64,000 nucleotides of DNA from Blasia pusilla (lineage: Eukaryota; Marchantiophyta; Marchantiopsida; Blasiales), in assembly GCA_050084515.1 (NCBI GenBank), contig CM114275.1, positions 10,726,001 through 10,790,000 on the forward strand, in the 5' to 3' direction. Shown here piece after piece: positions 59,145 to 64,000 of the stretch. Position 1 is the stretch's first letter, and each line of letters starts with the position of its first letter. The notes beneath the pieces were generated by a model that saw nothing but the letters and a program-made list of their open reading frames with translations, was not told where the DNA came from and did no database searches. Position numbers and translations under genes: made by a program.

Positions 59145-60276
59145 GCATGGAGGGAGAAGTTTGCACTAGAGTGTGACGGGTCGGAGGAACCCCAGGTAGG
59201 CAAGAGTGCTGCTATGACCCCTTTGGACACCACCCCGATTGTGTGGTGCATAGTTGAGGAGGGTATTCGGGTGTTGGATCTCTTTGAAGGGATCAGCATT
59301 GGGTTAGCTGTTGTTTTGCACCCTGGAGTGCTCATGCAAGAGTACCTGTATGTGAAATTGATGATGTTGCCAGGCGCACTTCACTTCACCATGTGGCGCT
59401 ATTACGCCTATTTTTTCCTGACTTGTTGTCTGCGTCCGCCATTCAGGGTTACCAGAGTTTCCTACCGAGGGACATTTCATTGTTGGGGGTGCATGACTTG
59501 GAACGGGTAGGGACCATAGACTTGGTCATTGCTGGTTGGCCATGTCAGGGCCAATCAAGTGTAGGACGAGGTAACGGGTTAGCTAACACTCGGTACAGTT
59601 TGTTTTGGGAGATGATGCAGATCTTGCGACATTTATAAGAGCATTAGCCTCATTCTCTAGCATACATTTTGGAGAATGTGCCAGTTTTGGGCAATTCCAA
59701 GTCCCGCGTGGTGACGAGTGCACATCAGGTGCGCGCAGGGATCGACTCGGCAGTGGTGTTAGATGCGGAGAGTGTAGGTTCTAGAGCACACCGCCCGCGT
59801 CTTTGGTGGACCAACTTGGTACCACATGAGGTTTTGCAGAGCGCTTATGCGATAGTGGAGCATCCCTCGGTTTGGTGGATTCTATATTGGATCCAGGCCG
59901 TCGATCACAGGTAGTGTGGCACAATGATCGACCGCCGTTGACTATGGTCAACAAGATTGGCATGCCACAAGCAGCCTTTCCCACATTGCTGAGTTGTCCT
60001 GCTTCCTATGCATTCAAGGATGCCGAACTTGGCTTGGTTTGGGATGACCAGGTATAGAGGTTGGTGAAGCCCGACGCCAATGAGCGAGAGCGAGTGATGG
60101 GATTCCCCACCAGAGTGACGGGAGTCCTGTCACTATCGGAGGCATCACGACGTCATGTCTTGGATCAGGCGATGGATCTGAACTGCTTGACATGGATTTT
60201 CAGCTTAGGAGTAGCTGAGCTGCATCGTTTGAGGATGCGACAAATCACAAAAGTTGCGTTGGTGAGCCCCATGTAG
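59145..60276 (+). pseudogene. DNMT3-like C5 cytosine methyltransferase of element C
   Basis: Enzymes of this family transfer a methyl group from S-adenosylmethionine to C5 of cytosine in DNA. Readable motifs in order: motif I VLDLFEGISIGLAVVL (59271-59318), motif IV AGWPCQGQS with the catalytic Cys (59530-59556), motif VI ILENVPVLG (59671), motif VIII RPRLWWTNL (59797), then FPTLLSCPASYAFKD, ERERVMGFP (60088) and a closing RRHVLDQAMDLNCLTWIF helix (60150). This order and the ENV, RLWWTN and MGFP details resemble the C-terminal catalytic domain of DNMT3-type enzymes more than CMT or MET1; no PWWP or ADD domain is visible. Frame changes near 59440 and 59880 and stops (59635, 59643, 60055) disable it. 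It is part of pol, between protease and RT, as in copy A. Confidence 0.88.
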
Positions 60277-60530
60277 TGGCTGGGGGCGAGACCCGAGGAG
60301 ATCAACACACCAAGGGTGATCGGGAGAGACACCCTTGGACTTCTTGGGATGTTTTCCAAGTACGCCAAGAGATGATAGCCACAACATTGAGCGTGGTTCC
60401 GGGTACTGCACGTGCAGATGAGAGTTCTATTATCTGAGATGGGGTTACACCATAGCAACCACCGACATCCGCGCTATAGAGTCCAACCGTAGTCACAATG
60501 GAGACTTGGGAGCCAGATATGGGCGCCTAT

Positions 60531-60620
60531 GTATCCGACGCCACTCTCCTCCTCTCAACTTAGGTTGACAGGAGTCCCAAGTCAACCCTAAGTTGACATG
60601 AGGAGAGCGGCGTCGGATAC
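60531..60620 (+). repeat. 90-bp inverted duplication (hairpin) between DNMT and RT
   Basis: GTATCCGACGCC..CTCTCCTC at 60531 is mirrored by GAGGAGAGCGGCGTCGGATAC ending at 60620, giving arms of about 44 bp with few mismatches. Copies A and B carry only the right half of this sequence, so the left half is a later inverted copy. Confidence 0.85.
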
Positions 60621-60639
60621 ACCACTTCCTTAGGAGTTA

Positions 60640-61615
60640 TAGGACGTGTTTTGCATTTAGAATGCATGATTTGGATACGCTGAAGGGTCCAGGGATTCGC
60701 ATTGAGTTGTCGAGTGACATGCCAATCTTCCAACGATCCTACAGGAACAGTGACATGGATCGAGGGCTCTGATTCATAGTAGGAGCTAGGACTTGGTTGG
60801 AGCAGGACTAGAGGAGATGTCGCAAGGAGAGTATGTACTTTCCACTATCATGCCCGCGAAGAAGGATGTGCATGGCAACTGGACGGATAGGCGGATGTGT
60901 GGAGATTACCAACCTATCAATCGGCAGACAAAGTTCGATAGGTGTGCCATGCCCATCCCTAAGGAGATCTTTGATGCGATCGGGCATGCAAAAGTCTTCA
61001 GTTCATTGGATTTATGAGCTAAATACCATCAGCTGCCTATGAGATTGGAGGACAGGCAGAAGACGGCATTTTGGGGCATCGATCCTCACGGGAAGGATTG
61101 TTTGTACCAAAGGCGGTTTTTACCATTCGGGTTAAAGAACGCCCCGATTGAGTTTCAGAGGGTCATGGATAGGATCTTGGGAGGTCTGGATTTTGCTAGG
61201 TGTTATATTGATGACATTGTAGTCTTTAGAGCTACGGTTGAGGATCATGAATGACATTTAGAGGAGGTGTTTCCACGATTGCAGCTACATGGGCTCAAGC
61301 TACATCCATGCAAATGCAAGTGCTTCTACGACCAGATTGAGTACTTGGGTCATACGATATATCCAGGGAGCCTTGGTATGTAGCAGACCAAGGTAGAGGC
61401 TATTTCACGCATTCCATGCACTATAGATATGAGTCGAGTTCATGCATTCATGGGATTGGCGAACTTCTATCGACGGTACGTCAAGGGTTTCAGTTCGATT
61501 CCGAAGCCGCTAACCTTGATGACCAAGGTGGATCAAGAGTGGCACTGGGGGAATGAGCAAGAGAGAGCATTTCAAATGCTCAAGGATAGATTGACATCCG
61601 GGCCCATATTAAGGA
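60640..61615 (+). pseudogene. reverse transcriptase of element C
   Basis: Ty3/gypsy RT motifs: STIMPAKKDVHGNWTDRRMC (about 60835), a KTAFWGIDPHGKDCLYQRRF segment, RFLPFGLKNAPIEFQRVMD, and the catalytic CYIDDIVVF (about 61200). Stops at 61015 and 61252 are TGA; B keeps CGA at the latter. A TAG at 61381 is shared with A and B. It continues into RNase H. Confidence 0.9.
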
Positions 61616-61990
61616 GACCGATCAGGGGGCATCCTTTCCAATTGCATACCGATTGGAGCATGTTGGGGCTTGGAGTCGTGCTCTCCCAGCATGACAATGA
61701 TGGTAGAGATTTCGTGGTGGCTTATGCTAGTTGCTCAAACAACGCTATAGAGGCGAGGTATAGTTCGTATAAGGGTGAGTGCTTGGCTACAGTGTGGGCT
61801 GTTGCACATTTCAGATGTTATCTATTCGGCAATCCTTTTACCATCATTACTGATCATCAGCCACTTAAGTGGTTGATGGAGTCCCACAAGCTTACAGGAA
61901 AGCTTGCAAGGTGGGGTCTTTTGTTGCAGGAGTATGACTTCCAGGTGGTGCATACACCTGGGACGCTCAACCAAGATGCAGATGGTTTGA
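61616..61990 (+). CDS. RNase H of element C
   Basis: Part of the open frame 61429-62238. It reads FQLHTDWSMLGLGVVL, the GECLATVWAV segment and TDHQPLKWL, the Asp and Glu positions of Ty3/gypsy RNase H, then the tether-like VHTPGTLNQDADGLSR, typical of the end of this domain. The frame is intact here; the surrounding pol is not. Confidence 0.88.
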
Positions 61991-62289
61991 GTCGTAACCC
62001 ATGCTCGAGTCAGCGAGATGCGATTGGAGCTCGTTGGCATGGTGAGAGTGATGAGGAGTTGGTGCCAAGATGGCAAGCGTCAGCCTATTTGGGCTTGTTG
62101 GCTATGGAGAGTCAGATTGCTGAGACTTCGATGGCGAGGTCTAATGGAGAGTCCTTAGATCCAGAGGCTGGTGAGGAGACGACACGTGGCCGAGACATTC
62201 ATAACGACGGAGGTCTTGGAGTACGTGCGTACTGGTAGCGTCGCGAGCACAGTGGATTCTAGAGAGCGAGATCAGATCCTACAACGAGC

Positions 62290-63480
62290 CAGACGATTCC
62301 GTTAGGAGGGCACACATGTGTTGCGAGTGTGGGAGGATGGTAGAGTGCGTGTAGTGCCTCATCCTTTGCAGAGAGCACATTTGGTGCGTTATGCCCACGA
62401 GGAGTTGGGTCATTTTGGAGTGAAGCGCACATACAACTTGGTTCAGATTTAGTTTTGGTGGCGAGGCATGCAGACTGACGTTCAGCAGTTTATTGCCCGA
62501 TGCATGGTGTGTGATCGAGTGCGAGCATCGTTCAATGCTCCGACTCCACTGTTGCATCCACTTTCGATCATGGATTTAGGTTATAGATGAAGTATGGATT
62601 TTGCAGGACCTTTGCCTTGACAGAGCGCCATAGTTGTTATGTGTTGGTGATGGTCGAGCACTTCTTGAATTGGATAGAGTTGGTTGCATTTCTTGACAAA
62701 GCGAGTGAGGGAGTGGCGTATGCCTTCCTAGATCGAGTGTTGAGTCATTACGGCGCACCAGCTGAGGTGTTGACAGACCAACGTACAGAGTTCCACAAGG
62801 AGTTTCAGGCCTTGTGTGATCACGCACTGATCGATCACCGCACTACTTTGCGAGATCATCCTAAGGCGGATGGACTAGCAAAGCGGGTTGTGCAGATGGT
62901 GAAGAGAGGACTATGCAAGTATGGCTTGCAGAGAGGTCACCTACAAGATAAGGACCTTCAGTTGCCGTGGTTGGCGATGGGTTACAGATTCAGCAAGCAG
63001 ACATCCTTAGCGTCTTTCTCATTGTACTTGTTGCTTTATGGCCGAGAGCCAGATTTCCCTACGTCCATTTGTCGAGATGTTGGTGAGGTGTTGAACCCTG
63101 ATATATGGATGCGAGCATATTCTCAAAGGGCTGAGTTGATATGGAGAGTGATACCCATGGCGTTTGAAAACTTGGCGATTGCGCAACATCGGGATACGTT
63201 GAGGTATATGACTATTCAGGGAGATGGTTATCAACCTACTATATGGAGGTTTCATAAAGAAGACTATGTCTACTTGCAGCAAACGACACCCACGAGGTTG
63301 GATGTGATTGCAGGGCGCACCATTTTGAGAATGCGTGAGGTTTTGTCATCCGGTGTTCTCTTATTGGAGAGACGCGGTGGTATGGTTTGGAAGAACCATG
63401 TGCGTAATTGTGTGCCATGTCATCTTCCAAACATTGACGGTACAGTTGATCTGAGCTTAGCAATAGTTCCTGCATGCTAA
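62290..63480 (+). pseudogene. integrase of element C
   Basis: The HHCC zinc finger (YAHEELGHFGVKRTYN, then CMVC) is followed by the catalytic core: MDFAGPLP (Asp) and VLTDQRTEF (Asp). The third position, normally Glu in HP..DGLAER, reads KADGLAKR here, a Glu-to-Lys change (GAG to AAG). Copy B keeps GAG there. The long frame 62587-63480 covers the core and C-terminal region up to the PHD finger. Stops at 62303, 62450 and 62588 lie in the N-terminal part. Confidence 0.88.
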
Positions 63481-63627
63481 CGGTGTATGTTGTGTGGTTC
63501 CGCGCGTGGTGCAGCCACTATGCTAGTTTGTGATGGATGTTCGAGAGGATGGCATATGGCATGTTTGACGCCACCTCTCACTAGGGTTCCTCAGGGACGA
63601 TGGATGTGTCCCACATGTACACATAGT
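63481..63627 (+). CDS. PHD finger at the pol C-terminus (element C)
   Basis: Immediately after the integrase, and in the same frame apart from one TAA (63478-63480), the sequence reads CMLC, VCDGC, GWHMAC, PPLTRVPQGRW and CPTC. The spacing CX2CX11CX2CX4HX2CX16CX2C is the C4HC3 PHD pattern, and WHMAC..PPL..VP.G.W.CP is the classic PHD core. It ends in two stop codons before the polypurine tract. In chromoviruses this place is taken by a chromodomain; here a PHD finger could guide integration to histone H3 tails, which is inference. All eight ligands are intact in this copy. Confidence 0.85.
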
Positions 63628-63795
63628 AGGTAGTTCTACATTCCGACTTGTGTCTGTGATATGGATGACAAGGAGGCGACTAACGATGGGGCCACATGAG
63701 CACCCGACCTTCTTGCTCTTAGCGTCCGAGAGATGTATGTCATGGTAGGTAGGGATAGATGACTATCCCGAGTTAGAGGGACTTAACCATCAACT

Positions 63796-63802
63796 AGGGG
63801 GG
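63796..63802 (+). promoter_or_regulatory. polypurine tract of element C
   Basis: AGGGGGG, followed by CGAT and the LTR start. The same arrangement occurs in copy A. Confidence 0.8.
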
Positions 63803-63806
63803 CGAT

Positions 63807-64000
63807 TGGAGATATTTTGGTACTTCTTGTCTCCTTGTTTGGATGCCATGAGTTAGCATGGGATCGTGTGTGTGCTCGATAGAATTTGATCAAGTGCCAC
63901 ATAAGGTAATTGTTTTCTATTTATGTTTGGAATGTAGGACAACGGGGAGAGCACTATGATCTCTTAAAGGCTACAACACTTGGTTCACTATCGATTCTAT
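63807..64000 (+). repeat. 3' LTR of element C (partial)
   Basis: It starts TGGAGATATTTTGGTACTTC. The first about 90 bases match copy A's LTR, after which the two diverge. The window ends inside it. Confidence 0.75.

Larger units (their letters stand above)
56252..64000 (+). mobile_element. Ty3/gypsy element C with DNMT and PHD domains
   Basis: This is the longest copy of the family in the window. Order on the plus strand: gag (56.25-57.6 kb), protease (58.35-58.89), DNMT3-like methyltransferase (59.2-60.25), reverse transcriptase (60.65-61.6), RNase H (61.6-61.95), integrase (62.3-63.45), PHD finger (63.48-63.63), polypurine tract (63796) and 3' LTR (from 63807, cut by the window end). At least ten stops and several frameshifts break the coding sequence. 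No 5' LTR was found. Copies A (minus) and B (plus) share the arrangement where they survive. Confidence 0.88.

Noticed and set aside
56541-62590. Reassigned genetic code in which TAA and TAG mean Gln
   Set aside because: Many stops do stand at Gln positions, but CGA-to-TGA changes also occur, CAG and CAA are used normally in the host MYB gene, and that gene is read through with the standard code. Methylcytosine deamination explains the pattern better.
1-64000. CRISPR arrays, rRNA or bacterial operons
   Set aside because: No regularly spaced short repeats with unique spacers, no rRNA-like sequence and no prokaryotic gene layout were seen.

Overview
This is a nuclear plant (streptophyte) window with one clearly recognisable host gene in a sea of old transposable elements. 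Three things point to a plant. The host gene is a ten-exon, SNAPC4-like 4R-MYB gene with short GT/AG introns. The repeats are PIF/Harbinger, Copia and Ty3/gypsy elements of plant type. There are no bacterial operons, Shine-Dalgarno sites or other prokaryotic signals. I cannot name the species. A retrotransposon carrying a DNA methyltransferase would fit a non-angiosperm lineage, but that is only a guess.

Layout. 1-11.5 kb is mostly non-coding. It holds two decayed Copia RNase H fragments on opposite strands, a 78-bp tandem repeat, and a GC-rich hAT-like miniature element inserted into a dispersed repeat. 11.52-19.13 kb (minus strand) is the 4R-MYB/SNAPC4-like gene, with a 154-codon in-frame tandem duplication in its C-terminal half. 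20.1-20.4 kb is a GC-rich minisatellite. 20.8-29.1 kb is a large inverted repeat (arms of about 1.4-1.6 kb, each with a copy of an unknown protein-coding segment). It encloses a PIF/Harbinger element whose transposase is split by a 997-bp solo LTR with a perfect GAAAT target duplication. 31.9-34.6 kb is a second PIF/Harbinger element, with its Myb-like and transposase genes pointing towards each other.

37-45.7 kb holds two degenerate Ty3/gypsy copies, A (minus) and B (plus), fused head to head near 42.53 kb. B is abutted at its 3' end by a complete but decayed Copia element (45.69-50.93 kb, two LTRs). 51.4-54 kb holds a broken PIF1-type helicase gene (Helitron-like) followed by a splice-bounded exon of unknown origin. 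56.2-64 kb is a third copy, C, of the A/B family, cut by the window end inside its 3' LTR.

The most notable find is the A/B/C family. It is a Ty3/gypsy retrotransposon with the order gag (CCHC knuckles) - protease - DNMT3-like cytosine-5 methyltransferase - reverse transcriptase - RNase H - integrase - PHD finger - polypurine tract - LTR. The methyltransferase is visible in A and C, and the PHD finger in A, B (decayed) and C. The pol genes therefore appear to couple a DNA-methylation writer with a histone-tail reader. All three copies are dead: frameshifts, deletions, and many stops that look like C-to-T changes of Gln (CAG/CAA) or Arg (CGA) codons.
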